A stretch of 64,000 nucleotides of DNA from Lacinutrix sp. WUR7 (GTDB lineage Bacteria; Bacteroidota; Bacteroidia; Flavobacteriales; Flavobacteriaceae), in contig NZ_CP045067.1 in assembly GCF_016864015.1 (NCBI RefSeq), positions 2,106,001 through 2,170,000 of the forward strand, written 5' to 3'. Numbering within the stretch: position 1 is the stretch's first letter; each line of letters begins with the position of its first letter. Shown piece by piece: positions 15,071 through 25,834 of this stretch. The translations under genes were made by a program, and so were the position numbers. The notes below the pieces were generated by a model. That model was not told the origin of the DNA. It saw nothing but the letters and a program-made list of their open reading frames with translations, and made no database searches.

Positions 15071-18000
15071 GGTTTTAAAACCACTTTCTGTATTTTTTGT
15101 TTTCCGTTAGAAAGTATTGCTTTAACGATATAAGCGCCTTCCGAGAAATTATGATTATTAAAACGAATCTCTGAAGCATTAATTTCTGTTTTGTTAATTA
15201 GAACTCTTCCTAAAAGATCATAAACTATGACTGTGCTAATGTTATCGTTTCCGGATTTTACTTTTATAAAGGAATTATTAGGAGCTATAATTTCTAATCC
15301 AGATAATTCATAATCCTCGATGCTTAAAGCATTATCGGTATATCTTAATATGAATCTATCATTATACGTACCAGTATTTATATTAAAGCTATACGGATTA
15401 ACACGTAAATTATGTATGGTATTGGTATAGGTGTCTTCTATAAAAATGGCTTGGTTGGTGTCTTGAAATAAACCATCTAGCGTATTTATAGCAATAGAAT
15501 AATTTCCGTTTTCAGGAATTACTATTCCTAAAGGTACCGTGTCTGTATCTTGAAAAGGAAGCGCTTTACCCTGTATGGACATTCTTTCTTCTTCAATTAA
15601 GGAATAAAAACTAATAGTTCCTCCAGCAAATTCATAACCATCATATAATCTGTCATTATCATTGGTAGCTCCTTCAATATAACCAACTAAAATAGAGGTT
15701 CCTATTTCATTTGGAGAAATAAGGTCTAGCCAAATTCTATGGCGTTCTATGTCTGAAGATTGTCTCGCAGAGGATTCATTTGTTCTATAGAAATTACTAT
15801 TAATTAATGTTTCATTACGCATGCTGTTATTAAAAATAACCTCTTCATTTTGCGTTGCATTATCTAACATTAATACGAAGAAAGCTTGTCCTGCAGCAAT
15901 GTCACCACCAAAAGTAGCTGGATTAGAACCGGTAAAATTGTTGTCAATATATTCGTCACTATAATTATAGATAAAATCATAATAAAACGGACTATCTTGA
16001 TAGCTTGGAGCAGTTTGATGTGTCCAAAAATAAATAGTACCATCTATATTAGGGTTTGCAGCTATAAAGTCGGCATAAGATATTGCAGAAGGGTAAGGAT
16101 TACCAATTAAGTTCCAATTATCATCTTCGTTAGTAGCTTGAAAATCTCCAGAAGATGTATAAGGTCCACTTGTATGTGTGCCTCGGTTTATAGGAACCGT
16201 AATCACACCATTTTGTGGTTTTCCGGAAAATTCGGTTGTATTGGTTGGTACGCCAGTATCAGGAACTAAGCCTCTTACAATATACCCTTTACCTTTACTC
16301 ATGTTTCCAGAAGCAGCAATCCAATCACCGTGTGTAACTCCATTTAATGTTGGATTCCACTCGTAAATTAGTTCTCCTGTTGCTGCTGAAATATCGGTAA
16401 CATTAAAGTCTTCATCGGTTGGTGAACTCCAATAAATATAATCGTATGAATTTACGCCGTTAGGTACTGTGCGTTGCATATTGATAATTCCATTACCTGT
16501 GTTGTCGTTTATATTAGGTCCAGATTCATAAACTTGAATTAAACTTCCAGAGTCTCTTATGTCTATAATTCCATCCAAATGAATCCAATCCATAACTTGT
16601 AAATTTGTGCCAGACAGAATTTCAACATAACCATTAGTATCTACGGTTAAATTTAATGCAGAAGCCAAAGTTGGAGGAATTGGAGCACCTATAGGGATGT
16701 TGGTGTTATCTGCAATTGGTGAGCGATTATTTGATAGGGCTATGTCTGGAATAAGAACACAATCACTAAGGGTTGGTACCCCAGAAGGTGTCCAGTTATC
16801 ATGAACATACCAATTTGTATCAATAGAACCGTTCCATGTTTTACTAGATTGATCTACAACAACATCATCTATTAAAGTAACGGTATTACCACAGATGGTA
16901 TAGGATACTTCAGCTGTATACGTGTCTGGTGTGTTTACTGTTAATGTGGAATTTGTTCCAAGAACAGTAGTTCCTGTGCTTGCAGAAAACCATTCTACAG
17001 AACTTGGTGTGATAATAGCTCCATTTGGTACAAAACGCCATGCTTCGTTGGTTGTTTCCCAATTTGCATCTAAGCCATTTCTACAAGGTGCTGCAGCATA
17101 TTCACCATTAGATACATCTCCTTGTAAGCCTACGATGGCATTACCATCATTCCATGTAGAAGTCCCACTGTTTTCAATCTTTTTTTCTTCTATAAATACT
17201 TCAATTATATTAGTGGTTTCATGAAGTATAATCATTCCTGTGTAAAAAGTAGAAGGATCGGTAAACATGGGGATGTTGTCCCATGAAACTTGAAACTGTC
17301 TACATGGAGCAGTACCTACTGTTCTGCTTCTTATTGGTGTGTTTGTCATCCCTGATGGGTCAATATCATGATAGACTCCAAAAATAGTTTGTTCGAATAA
17401 GTTCGCTCCGTCTGGTATGTTTGTGCTAAATGACCATGGACAAAAAGTACCAGGTGTATTATTTACTAAGTCGAAGGTAACTATACCATTAGCACCTACT
17501 AAAACTTCATCATAACATTGTCCGTAAAAATTAAAATCAAAACCAATACCTGTTGTGTCATCTGCCCATACATCATCTGTAGATATAACTTGGGATCCGC
17601 CAAATAGTATTGGAAAATCATAGACAGGTGCAACATAAGTTATTTGTTCTACGGCATAACTGTCTGTTTCTCTTATTGTGGAATGTGCTTGTAATGTAAG
17701 TGTAGGGCTAGAGCAATCTAAACTAAAGCTAGGGTCTGGGTCAAATGGGTCTGCGGAAAAAGGGTCTACTCCTTGTTCGCCAGCAATTATAGGACAAACA
17801 GTTGGTGTTGTTATTATATTTGTACAACCAGTAGTAAATGTTGTGGGGGTCCAAATACCAAAATCTACAGCATTACAAAGGCCTCTTACAAATATATAGT
17901 AAGTAGTTCCTGAGGATAAACCAGTTAGATTTATAGTTGTTCCTGTTGTTGTGCCTGTTATATCTCCAGCAGGAGTGTTCGTTGAATTATCCGTGGAAAC

Positions 18001-19806
18001 GATATACTCATAACCATTTGCAGGTGCTGGAGAAGAACCTGTCCAGCTAAACGTTCCGGTAGTAGAAGATGTAGCGGTTCCTGTCAAGCTAGTTGGGTCA
18101 TCCGTACAGTTTAACGGTGTAATCGTAATTAAATAATCTTCAGCTTCACCAGAAGGTCCAAAGGTATCAAAAGCACATGGGTCAGGTGAGGTTTCCCAGT
18201 AATCTGCTAAAATTCGAAATCTATAAGTTCCTGCAGCGACTCCGGGTATGGTGTAATTAAAATTAAGATTGGTTATATAGCTAGCTGAATCGTAGATTTG
18301 TTCGTTTAGATCATTAAAATCGCCATCGTTATTCCAATCTACCCAAATTCCTACTCCCATTCCTGAAAATCCATATATAAAATCAGCAGAAAATGTAATA
18401 TTACCACCTGGTGCTTGGGAAGCTGTCATAGAGGTGTAATCTGCATAACCACCAGTGGTGTAACCCGTATTGTTATTTGTAATATTTGTTATACCATTTG
18501 TTGTAGAGAAATCATCAATATAATTTGAAGAATTTGTAGATACAGGTGTACAAGGTGTAATTTCTGAAGTAAATGTGCCTGTTGAAGAAGAAGTAGATAA
18601 GCCAGAACTTGTACAAGTTACTACTAAATTCCAAGTTCTAACTATTCCAAGAGCTGGAGCTAGCATACCTGTAAGTGGAGCATACGAACTGGTAGATGTA
18701 CCTTGGTTTGTCCAAGGAGCACCACCAGTATCACTGTATTGCCATTGATAAGAAAGAGCAGTACCTGTTGTGTATCCGGTTACTGTAACACCATAAGTAG
18801 AACCTGGATTACCAGATGCAGGGCTAACGGTTAAAGTTCCTCCGGTTGGTGTGCCAGAGCAAGGGAGTAAGGCTAGAACCGTAATCGTATAGTCTTCTGC
18901 TTCTCCATAATTAAAAGAACCACAAGCAGGAGCAGGATTGCTAAGGTACGCATTTCTTATGCGCATTCTATAATTGCCAGCTGCTTGAGCTCCAGGGATT
19001 GTTATAGTTCCTAAAGTAGCAGGAGTGGCTAGATATCCTGTAGATATTACATTTTCGCCAAGATCATTAAAGTTTCCATTACCATTCCAATCTATCCATA
19101 CATTATAGCCGTATGTGCTAGAGGGATGCGTTGCTGATAGTGTAAAGCTGAATCCGGGGAATTGACTGGCAAAATGCGATGTATAGTCGGTATAACCAGA
19201 AAAACCTGTCCCTGTATTATTAATGTTTGAGACACCTCCAGCGGTTGTAACACCACTAATATAATATGATGCTGAATAATTGTTTGTTGGTGTGCAAGTA
19301 GCGGTTGCGTCAACAATACAAATTGTGCCATTCATATTATTTCCTCCAGTATTATTTGTTCTCATTAAACGAAGAAAATATGTAGTATTAGGGGAAACGG
19401 TAATGTTTGCTAAACTAGTATTTGCAGTATTGGGGCTTGTGCATGCTATTTCGGTTAAAGAACCGCAAGTACCACTGTAAATCGCGATTCCTAACCTCCT
19501 GTTGCTTGTTCCTATTATGTCAATTAGAGATGTGCTAGCTCCAGTTGTAAATGTTCCCCAACCATCTCTTTGGGAGACTCCACAACTTGGGTCTGCCATT
19601 GAATCTGTAAATGCAGTCTCAACATTATAACTTGTTGTAATGCAAGAATTGTTTACAGGAATTACAAATGTGCTTGAACAATTGTTTGTTTGTCCAAAAC
19701 AATACGTGGTGCATAAAACAAATAAATAAAGAATAGGGAATTTAGTCTTAAATTGCTTTTTTTTGCAATATTGTAAAGCATTGCGTAAGTGTAATTTTTT
19801 CATCAT
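15067..19806 (-). CDS. large secreted GEVED/Fn3 protein with Type IX sorting domain
   Basis: 1579 residues. The signal peptide ends near CFGQ (about residue 39). Two GEVED domains follow (about 170-310 and 415-560), each with VWIDWNGNGNFNDL or VDWNNDGDFNDL and closing GEAEDYTITV or GEAEDYLITI. Then come a fibronectin III domain (about 570-660, with YEYIVSTDNS..GLSSGTTYYIFVRG), long beta-rich stretches, and a C-terminal T9SS type A sorting domain (last 85 residues; VIVYDLLGRVLINKTEI..FSEGAYIVKAIL). It is exported across the outer membrane and attached or released at the surface. Adhesion or ligand binding is likely, ligand unknown. Confidence 0.85.
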   Translation of the reverse strand: MMKKLHLRNALQYCKKKQFKTKFPILYLFVLCTTYCFGQTNNCSSTFVIPVNNSCITTSYNVETAFTDSMADPSCGVSQRDGWGTFTTGASTSLIDIIGTSNRRLGIAIYSGTCGSLTEIACTSPNTANTSLANITVSPNTTYFLRLMRTNNTGGNNMNGTICIVDATATCTPTNNYSASYYISGVTTAGGVSNINNTGTGFSGYTDYTSHFASQFPGFSFTLSATHPSSTYGYNVWIDWNGNGNFNDLGENVISTGYLATPATLGTITIPGAQAAGNYRMRIRNAYLSNPAPACGSFNYGEAEDYTITVLALLPCSGTPTGGTLTVSPASGNPGSTYGVTVTGYTTGTALSYQWQYSDTGGAPWTNQGTSTSSYAPLTGMLAPALGIVRTWNLVVTCTSSGLSTSSSTGTFTSEITPCTPVSTNSSNYIDDFSTTNGITNITNNNTGYTTGGYADYTSMTASQAPGGNITFSADFIYGFSGMGVGIWVDWNNDGDFNDLNEQIYDSASYITNLNFNYTIPGVAAGTYRFRILADYWETSPDPCAFDTFGPSGEAEDYLITITPLNCTDDPTSLTGTATSSTTGTFSWTGSSPAPANGYEYIVSTDNSTNTPAGDITGTTTGTTINLTGLSSGTTYYIFVRGLCNAVDFGIWTPTTFTTGCTNIITTPTVCPIIAGEQGVDPFSADPFDPDPSFSLDCSSPTLTLQAHSTIRETDSYAVEQITYVAPVYDFPILFGGSQVISTDDVWADDTTGIGFDFNFYGQCYDEVLVGANGIVTFDLVNNTPGTFCPWSFSTNIPDGANLFEQTIFGVYHDIDPSGMTNTPIRSRTVGTAPCRQFQVSWDNIPMFTDPSTFYTGMIILHETTNIIEVFIEEKKIENSGTSTWNDGNAIVGLQGDVSNGEYAAAPCRNGLDANWETTNEAWRFVPNGAIITPSSVEWFSASTGTTVLGTNSTLTVNTPDTYTAEVSYTICGNTVTLIDDVVVDQSSKTWNGSIDTNWYVHDNWTPSGVPTLSDCVLIPDIALSNNRSPIADNTNIPIGAPIPPTLASALNLTVDTNGYVEILSGTNLQVMDWIHLDGIIDIRDSGSLIQVYESGPNINDNTGNGIINMQRTVPNGVNSYDYIYWSSPTDEDFNVTDISAATGELIYEWNPTLNGVTHGDWIAASGNMSKGKGYIVRGLVPDTGVPTNTTEFSGKPQNGVITVPINRGTHTSGPYTSSGDFQATNEDDNWNLIGNPYPSAISYADFIAANPNIDGTIYFWTHQTAPSYQDSPFYYDFIYNYSDEYIDNNFTGSNPATFGGDIAAGQAFFVLMLDNATQNEEVIFNNSMRNETLINSNFYRTNESSARQSSDIERHRIWLDLISPNEIGTSILVGYIEGATNDNDRLYDGYEFAGGTISFYSLIEEERMSIQGKALPFQDTDTVPLGIVIPENGNYSIAINTLDGLFQDTNQAIFIEDTYTNTIHNLRVNPYSFNINTGTYNDRFILRYTDNALSIEDYELSGLEIIAPNNSFIKVKSGNDNISTVIVYDLLGRVLINKTEINASEIRFNNHNFSEGAYIVKAILSNGKQKIQKVVLKP

Positions 19807-20000
19807 AAACTGTAAATTTGGAACATAAGTTTACGTCAAAAAGACATTATAAAGAAGCAAATTGTAGATTTGGGGATCTAAATTTAAAACAAGTAATTAA
19901 TGTCTAATTTAACATTTTATTTAAAAATAATGTTGTGTATTAACATTTTTATCTAAAATAGTTTAATATTATTAATAATAAATAATTTTTCGTTGAAACG

Positions 20001-20888
20001 ATGGGTTTGACTGTTGAAATTAATGTAAGTGCTGATCATCAGGTTTTTGTGAGAAAAACGTATATGAATCATGCTTTTATTTCAGGAAATAAATTAAATA
20101 AGCTGAAGTATAATATCATAGAAGCTAAAAATCAGAAGAAAACTACCTTACTGACTTTTGGGGGTGCTTTTTCAAATCATATTGCTGCTGTTGCTGCGGT
20201 GGGCAAAGAATATGGTTTTGATACGGTTGGCGTTATTCGTGGTGAAGAGTTAGCGAGTAAGGTGAACGAAAATTCTACCTTGAGTTTTGCTAAACAACAA
20301 GGCATGCAATTTCATTTCGTTTCTCGTGAAGCGTTTAGAAGTAAGACTTCTGATTTATTTATAGAGGAATTAAAAGATGCTTTTGGAGACTTTTATTTAA
20401 TTCCTGAAGGGGGAACAAATGCTTTAGCTGTTAAAGGTTGTGAAGAGATTATAGAAAAAGGTGACGAAGTGTACGATTATATATGTTGTCCTGTAGGAAC
20501 TGGTGGAACTATATCTGGAATTATTAACGCGAGTTTTCCGCATCAAAAAATTCTGGGATTTCCAGCATTAAAAGGAGACTTTTTACAAGAAGAAATCACT
20601 AAATTTACCAACGGAACAAATTGGGAGTTAATAACGGATTATCATTTTGGAGGTTATGCAAAAATAAAAGCCAACTTAATTACGTTTATTAATGTGTTTA
20701 CTAAGGAATACAATATTCCTTTAGATCCTGTTTATACAGGAAAAATGCTATTTGGAATTCAAGATTTGATAGCAAAAGGATTTTTTCCGAAGCATTCCAA
20801 AATATTAGTCATCCATACTGGAGGGTTACAAGGCATTGAAGGAATGAATGCCGTTTTAAAAAAGAAGAATTTACCATTGATTGTATAA
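20001..20888 (+). CDS. 1-aminocyclopropane-1-carboxylate deaminase/D-cysteine desulfhydrase family PLP enzyme
   Basis: 295 residues of fold-type II PLP enzyme. The Schiff-base lysine is K31 in SGNKLNKLKYN, followed by TFGGAFSNHIAAVAAVGKEYG (binding the cofactor phosphate side) and PVGTGGTISGI. These are the family marks of ACC deaminase and D-cysteine desulfhydrase. In Bacteroidota without plant contact, D-cysteine or related D-amino-acid breakdown is likelier than ACC use. It stands three bases before the glucosaminidase gene and likely heads an operon with it and hemL. Confidence 0.82.
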   Translation: MGLTVEINVSADHQVFVRKTYMNHAFISGNKLNKLKYNIIEAKNQKKTTLLTFGGAFSNHIAAVAAVGKEYGFDTVGVIRGEELASKVNENSTLSFAKQQGMQFHFVSREAFRSKTSDLFIEELKDAFGDFYLIPEGGTNALAVKGCEEIIEKGDEVYDYICCPVGTGGTISGIINASFPHQKILGFPALKGDFLQEEITKFTNGTNWELITDYHFGGYAKIKANLITFINVFTKEYNIPLDPVYTGKMLFGIQDLIAKGFFPKHSKILVIHTGGLQGIEGMNAVLKKKNLPLIV

Positions 20889-20891
20889 AAG

Positions 20892-21689
20892 ATGAAGAAA
20901 ATAATTATTGCAAGCTGTATATCGTTATTGATGTTTAGTTGTGGGACAAGTAAAAAAACAGTTACAAAAAGAAATAAAAGAGTTGTAGTGGTTAAAAGTT
21001 CTGAAAAAGAACCAGAACAAGAAAATGTAACTACTCCTGAAATTGCACCAAATACTCCTGAAGTTTATGCAAACTCTACCGAAGAGTATGTTGCCATTTA
21101 TAGTGATATAGCACAAGATGAAATGCGTAAATATGGTATTCCTGCGAGTATTACTTTAGCACAAGGTATTTTAGAATCTGCTTCTGGTAAGGGAAGACTT
21201 TCTGTAGAGGCTAATAATCACTTCGGAATTAAATGTCACGATTGGACTGGTGCGAAAATTTATCACGATGATGATGCGTCACAGGAATGTTTTCGTAAAT
21301 ATAACAACTCTAAATATTCCTTTAGAGATCATTCGCTTTTCTTAACCGGTAGAAGTCGTTATAGCAAATTGTTTGATTTTGAAAAAGATGATTATGAATC
21401 TTGGGCAAAAGGACTACGCGCTGCAGGGTATGCTACAGATAGAAAGTATCCTGTTAAATTAATTAGTTTAATTGAACGTTACCAATTACATAGATTCGAT
21501 GCAGAAGTATTAGGGAAGCAAGCAGATAATAATGATAAGCATACAGTGGCAAAAGGAGATACCATGTATTCTGTTTCAAAAAAATATAAAATTACAGTTA
21601 AAGAACTTCAAGAATTAAATGGTTTAGAAGATACCAGCTTGTTTGTAGGTCAGGTACTCTTTGTAAAACCAATGCCAAAAGATTATTAA
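20892..21689 (+). CDS. glucosaminidase lipoprotein with LysM domain
   Basis: 265 residues. A lipoprotein signal ends MFSCGTS (Cys 17). A K/E/P-rich linker leads to the glucosaminidase domain (about 65-200) with [27 protein letters not shown], which carries the catalytic glutamate, and a C-terminal LysM (about 217-262, [23 protein letters not shown]). It should cut the GlcNAc-MurNAc glycan of peptidoglycan from the periplasmic side. It lies between the PLP enzyme (three bases) and hemL (five bases), in a compact operon. Confidence 0.88.
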   Translation: MKKIIIASCISLLMFSCGTSKKTVTKRNKRVVVVKSSEKEPEQENVTTPEIAPNTPEVYANSTEEYVAIYSDIAQDEMRKYGIPASITLAQGILESASGKGRLSVEANNHFGIKCHDWTGAKIYHDDDASQECFRKYNNSKYSFRDHSLFLTGRSRYSKLFDFEKDDYESWAKGLRAAGYATDRKYPVKLISLIERYQLHRFDAEVLGKQADNNDKHTVAKGDTMYSVSKKYKITVKELQELNGLEDTSLFVGQVLFVKPMPKDY

Positions 21690-21694
21690 ATTTC

Positions 21695-22981
21695 ATGAAT
21701 TATACACGTAGTAGTGCATTATTTGCACAAGCAGAAAAAGTGATTCCTGGGGGAGTGAATTCTCCTGTAAGAGCATTCAATGCTGTAGGAGGAACACCTA
21801 TATTTATTAAAGAAGCAAAAGGAGCTTACTTAATAGATGAAGACAATAACCAGTATATCGATTATATAAACTCTTGGGGGCCAATGATACTTGGTCACGC
21901 TTTTCAGCCTGTTGTAGATGCAGTTGTAGAGAAAACCAAAAAAGGAACTTCTTTTGGAACACCAACAGAGATTGAAACGCAAATTGCAGAATTAGCGGTT
22001 TCTATGGTGCCAAATATAGAAATGATTCGTTTTGTGAATTCCGGAACAGAAGCTTGCATGAGTGCAGTGCGTCTTGCTCGTGGTTTTACAGGAAAAGATA
22101 AAATTATAAAATTTGCAGGTTGTTATCACGGACATAGTGATTCGTTTTTAATACAAGCAGGAAGTGGTGCTGTTACTTTTGGGTCGCCAAATAGTCCCGG
22201 AGTTACTGCAGGTACCGCGAAAGATACTTTGTTAGCGACTTACAATGATATTGCAAATGTTGCTCAAATTATAGAAGTAAATAAAGGAGAAATAGCTTGT
22301 GTTATTTTAGAGCCTGTTGCTGGGAATATGGGCTGTATTCCTCCAAAGAATAATTTTTTACAGGAGTTAAGAACGCTTTGTACTGCTAATAATATTCTTT
22401 TGATTTTTGATGAGGTTATGACCGGTTTCCGACTCGCAAAAGGTGGTGCACAAGAACTATATGATGTGAAAGCAGATATTGTTTGTTTTGGAAAAGTAAT
22501 TGGCGGCGGATTGCCAGTTGGTGCATTTGCTGCTAATAAAGAAATTATGAGTTATTTAGCACCTATTGGTCCTGTGTATCAAGCAGGAACTTTAAGTGGT
22601 AATCCTCTAGCTATGGCTGCTGGTTTGGCGATGCTACAAGAATTAAATGGAGATGCAGTTATTTATAATCGTCTAGCGGAAAAAACAGAATATTTGCATA
22701 AAGGTATTGCTGAAGTATTAAGCCAAAATAATATTACACATACCATAAATAGAATAGGTTCTATGATTTCTGTGCATTTTGCAGCTGGTGAAGTATTAGA
22801 TTTTGAAACTTCTGCCGAAGGAAATAACGAAACTTTTAAAAAGTTCTTTCATGGAATGTTAAATGAAGGTGTTTACATTGCGCCAAGTGCTTTTGAAACT
22901 TGGTTTATTACAGATGCTTTAACGTATGAAGATTTAGATAAAACAATTCGTGCTGTGGACGCAGTTGCTAAAACATTATAA
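21695..22981 (+). CDS. hemL: glutamate-1-semialdehyde 2,1-aminomutase
   Basis: 428 residues, full family length. It makes 5-aminolevulinate for heme from glutamate semialdehyde by a PLP-dependent transamination. The PLP lysine is K267 in [15 protein letters not shown], aligned with the known lysine near 265 in other HemL proteins. The N-terminal [18 protein letters not shown] and [18 protein letters not shown] are typical of HemL rather than other class III aminotransferases. Last gene of the operon; a strong terminator follows. Confidence 0.95.
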   Translation: MNYTRSSALFAQAEKVIPGGVNSPVRAFNAVGGTPIFIKEAKGAYLIDEDNNQYIDYINSWGPMILGHAFQPVVDAVVEKTKKGTSFGTPTEIETQIAELAVSMVPNIEMIRFVNSGTEACMSAVRLARGFTGKDKIIKFAGCYHGHSDSFLIQAGSGAVTFGSPNSPGVTAGTAKDTLLATYNDIANVAQIIEVNKGEIACVILEPVAGNMGCIPPKNNFLQELRTLCTANNILLIFDEVMTGFRLAKGGAQELYDVKADIVCFGKVIGGGLPVGAFAANKEIMSYLAPIGPVYQAGTLSGNPLAMAAGLAMLQELNGDAVIYNRLAEKTEYLHKGIAEVLSQNNITHTINRIGSMISVHFAAGEVLDFETSAEGNNETFKKFFHGMLNEGVYIAPSAFETWFITDALTYEDLDKTIRAVDAVAKTL

Positions 22982-22986
22982 AATAA

Positions 22987-23021
22987 AAAGCACCTTAAAG
23001 ATTTCTCTTTTAAGGTGCTTT
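22987..23021 (+). terminator. terminator after hemL
   Basis: AAAGCACCTTAAA / TTTAAGGTGCTTT, a 13-bp perfect stem, between hemL and a convergent gene. A-tracts on both sides allow bidirectional use. Confidence 0.85.
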
Positions 23022-23046
23022 AAAAAAAAACTAAAAACTAACTATA

Positions 23047-23496
23047 CTACTCTTTACTAGGTTTGCTGTCACGCTCTCCTTTTTTGCCTTTTCTTTTTCC
23101 TTCTTTATGGTTTCTTTTGTCACCTTGCTTTTCCCATTTAGCATATTGGTCTGCATTTAAAATGCTTTTCATTTTTTTCTTATTTGCTATCTGTGCGTCT
23201 AAATGCTCGTTTTTCATTTTAAGCATTTCTTCTTTACTAGGTTTTTCTTCCGATTTTTTTCTATCTTTTCTAGCTTCCATTTTTGCTTTTCTGGCAATAG
23301 CGTTTTCTAAATTAATAGCTCCAATTTCTTTTTGTTGTGCAGCTGTTAGATCTAAATCTAAAGTCATTTTTTTAGTTCGTAATTCTGCCATTTCTTGCGG
23401 ACTGAAATCTGCTCCTTTGTGCTTTCTCTCCATTTTCTCTTGCGCACTAACTTGTATAGTTACTAAGGCTAATGCTATAATTAATAATTTTTTCAT
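23047..23496 (-). CDS. secreted basic helical protein (Spy/CpxP-like, DUF4890-type)
   Basis: 149 residues: signal peptide (KKLLIIALALVTIQVSAQ), then a helical core with FSPQEMAELRTKKMTLDLDLTAAQQKEI and MKSILNADQYAKWEK. The LT..Q and LNADQYAKW motifs are those of small periplasmic helical proteins in the Spy/CpxP group. The C-terminal 25 residues are a lysine/glycine-rich tail. A chaperone-like or stress role in the periplasm is plausible by resemblance only. Confidence 0.7.
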   Translation of the reverse strand: MKKLLIIALALVTIQVSAQEKMERKHKGADFSPQEMAELRTKKMTLDLDLTAAQQKEIGAINLENAIARKAKMEARKDRKKSEEKPSKEEMLKMKNEHLDAQIANKKKMKSILNADQYAKWEKQGDKRNHKEGKRKGKKGERDSKPSKE

Positions 23497-23575
23497 TTGT
23501 TTCTGTTTTAATTGTTATTTGCTTCTAGGACTTCGGAAAACTAAAATAGTTTAATGATAGAAATATTTTTAACAA

Positions 23576-25087
23576 CTAATTAACTAATTGTGCTTGTTCA
23601 ATTAAGCGTAGCGTAGTTTGAAATAAAGGGCTTTTTTCCATCTTGCTTTTTAGCCAAGCATAGAAGCTTATTCCAAAAATGTCTTCTTGTTTTGCAGGAA
23701 TCCATTCAAAAGAATCTTCTACCAAATTCTTGAATTTCTCTGTTGTAATAATCTCTGGTTGCTTGTAGAATTTTTCAACAAAACCTAAATACGTAGTCAC
23801 ACGTTCTTGATTGATCTCTTTTAAATAGGTATTGTATTGCCTTTTAAAACTTTGAAGTCTAGATTCTATAATGTCAATATCACCAAGCTCTACTTGTAAT
23901 AATAATTCGGTAAGGTTCTTTTTGATAGTCCATTCTATTCCGGCTTTTTCTATATAGTATTTGTCGGTGTGGTAAAATTTAGAAAAAACTTGCTTTGCTT
24001 TCGTTAGGTTCTCGTTTTGAATGTAAAACATAATTAAGCTTAATCTTATATCTAATACTGTTTCGGTATCTGTATGCTTTGAATGAAGATAAGGTGCCAA
24101 ATACGATATTGCTTCTTTTTGTTTATTGGAGTAGTTTAAGTTTAGAGCTAGTAGTAAATCGTGTTTTAATATAAAGGTGTTGTAGTGTTTTTTCTTATTA
24201 GCCAGCATCAGATTATGCATGACTTCTAGATGTGCCTTCGATTGTTTGAATTTTTTATTTCGGAATAACGCATTTGCAATCATATAAACCACTTGAATAT
24301 GATAGAATAATTCTTTCTCATTTGTTTTACGAAGCTTTATAATAGCGTAGGTTTTCATTAAGAAAGATTCGATTTTTAAATAATCTTTAGTAACAAAAGC
24401 TGAAATACTTACAATATGCATTAATTGGTATAGGGATTTAAAAGAAATGGAATCATGTATATTAATATGATGTTCTTTTAGTGTATCATTCAATAAGGTT
24501 TCAAAATCTACAATTTCTTTTTTATAGGAAATATTATTCAATGCTTGTCGGATTTTTGCATAGACAATATTGAGTTGATCTTCTAAATAATGTTTTTTTT
24601 GATTGCTATTGTATTTTAAAATCAGCTGCTCCATATCTAAGGATGGATTTGTAAATGCGTACTGAATTTTTATACTGTAAATCTCATTTAGTATCGCGAA
24701 TAAATGATGTTCTGTTGCAAGGGTTTCCGCTTTGTCTAAAATGTGATAGGCAACCTTGGCCTCTTTCATTAAAAAGAAGTTTCGCGAAGCAAGAATGAAT
24801 TTTATGATTTGCATGTCAATCGAATTCTCTTCCTCTAGATTGGTGTTTGCAATAAAATCAATGATCGATAAGTAAAGCCTTTTTCGTAATGCGTGATATG
24901 CATTTTTGTTAGATGTATTATAAAGGCTTGTAAAAATAGCATCAGACGAAAGCGTATTCTTCGCAATTAACTTAAATAATTCCACATTTTTGATATCGTT
25001 TCTTTTGTTCTTTTTCTTAAGATATATAAGGAATCGTTGCTGTTCTTCGGAAGAAAAAGTAGAAATGATCGTGTTTAAATTAGTCAT
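23576..25087 (-). CDS. large helical-repeat protein, unknown function
   Basis: 503 residues, entirely helical by composition, no signal peptide or membrane segment. Repeated helix pairs with TPR-like spacing appear (for example [21 protein letters not shown] and [31 protein letters not shown]), so it is probably a TPR or SEL1-like scaffold in the cytoplasm. I do not recognise the family. It is a single gene divergent from the YiaA/B gene. Confidence 0.6.
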   Translation of the reverse strand: MTNLNTIISTFSSEEQQRFLIYLKKKNKRNDIKNVELFKLIAKNTLSSDAIFTSLYNTSNKNAYHALRKRLYLSIIDFIANTNLEEENSIDMQIIKFILASRNFFLMKEAKVAYHILDKAETLATEHHLFAILNEIYSIKIQYAFTNPSLDMEQLILKYNSNQKKHYLEDQLNIVYAKIRQALNNISYKKEIVDFETLLNDTLKEHHINIHDSISFKSLYQLMHIVSISAFVTKDYLKIESFLMKTYAIIKLRKTNEKELFYHIQVVYMIANALFRNKKFKQSKAHLEVMHNLMLANKKKHYNTFILKHDLLLALNLNYSNKQKEAISYLAPYLHSKHTDTETVLDIRLSLIMFYIQNENLTKAKQVFSKFYHTDKYYIEKAGIEWTIKKNLTELLLQVELGDIDIIESRLQSFKRQYNTYLKEINQERVTTYLGFVEKFYKQPEIITTEKFKNLVEDSFEWIPAKQEDIFGISFYAWLKSKMEKSPLFQTTLRLIEQAQLVN

Positions 25088-25240
25088 TTAATCGTCAGTA
25101 TTATTTTTATTAAAGTACTAAATATAATGAATAGGTTTATTTTTTATATGAAAATATCGTCAGTATTACTGAAATTTTGTGTTTGGAGTATTTCTGAAGT
25201 GTTACATATTTGTCCCAATAATCATTTAAAACAAAATAAT

Positions 25241-25726
25241 ATGGATTATCAAACAACCGTTTCAGGAAATGAAACAAAAAACAAGAAGAAGATTAAAAAA
25301 GAAGCAAAGGTATTCGATCAAAAACCAACCAATGCATTTATTGGTGCATCCTGGTCTGTTTTATTAGTCGGCGTAGTTGCTTATTGCATAGGTTTATGGA
25401 ATGCAGGAATGGAATTAAACGAAAAAGGCTATTATTTTACCGTTTTACTTTTTGGTTTGTTCTCGGTTATTTCTGTTCAAAAAGCAGTTCGAGACAAAAT
25501 GGAAAACATTCAGGTCACCGAAATGTATTACAGTATCAGTTGGTTTACAACTATTGTGTCTATTACATTATTAGTGGTAGGTTTATGGAATGCCGATTTA
25601 GAACTTAGTGAAAAAGGCTTTTATGCCATGTCCTTTGTTTTGAGTTTGTTCGCAGCAATTGCAGTACAGAAAAACACAAGAGATGTTGCTTTTATAGATA
25701 ATAACAGCGAAACAGAAGAGATTTAA
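25241..25726 (+). CDS. YiaA/YiaB-family inner membrane protein
   Basis: 161 residues with two copies of a two-helix unit: [54 protein letters not shown] and, about 68 residues later, the same pattern ([48 protein letters not shown]). This duplication, with the WNA-x-LxEKG signature, is the YiaA/YiaB domain. Four membrane helices are expected and the function is unknown. I start at ATG 25241, because the frame open from 25127 would add a non-conserved 38-residue leader. Confidence 0.85.
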   Translation: MDYQTTVSGNETKNKKKIKKEAKVFDQKPTNAFIGASWSVLLVGVVAYCIGLWNAGMELNEKGYYFTVLLFGLFSVISVQKAVRDKMENIQVTEMYYSISWFTTIVSITLLVVGLWNADLELSEKGFYAMSFVLSLFAAIAVQKNTRDVAFIDNNSETEEI

Positions 25727-25760
25727 AACTTTGTTTTGATGATTGGTTTTTATAAACCCA

Positions 25761-25790
25761 AAGCCTCGCAATTCGTTTTGCGAGGTTTTA
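25761..25790 (+). terminator. terminator after YiaA/B gene
   Basis: CCTCGCAA / TTGCGAGG stem followed by TTTTA. Confidence 0.7.
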
Positions 25791-25834
25791 AACCAAAGAA
25801 CTATCACTATCTTTAAACTTTAAATTCTACAGTC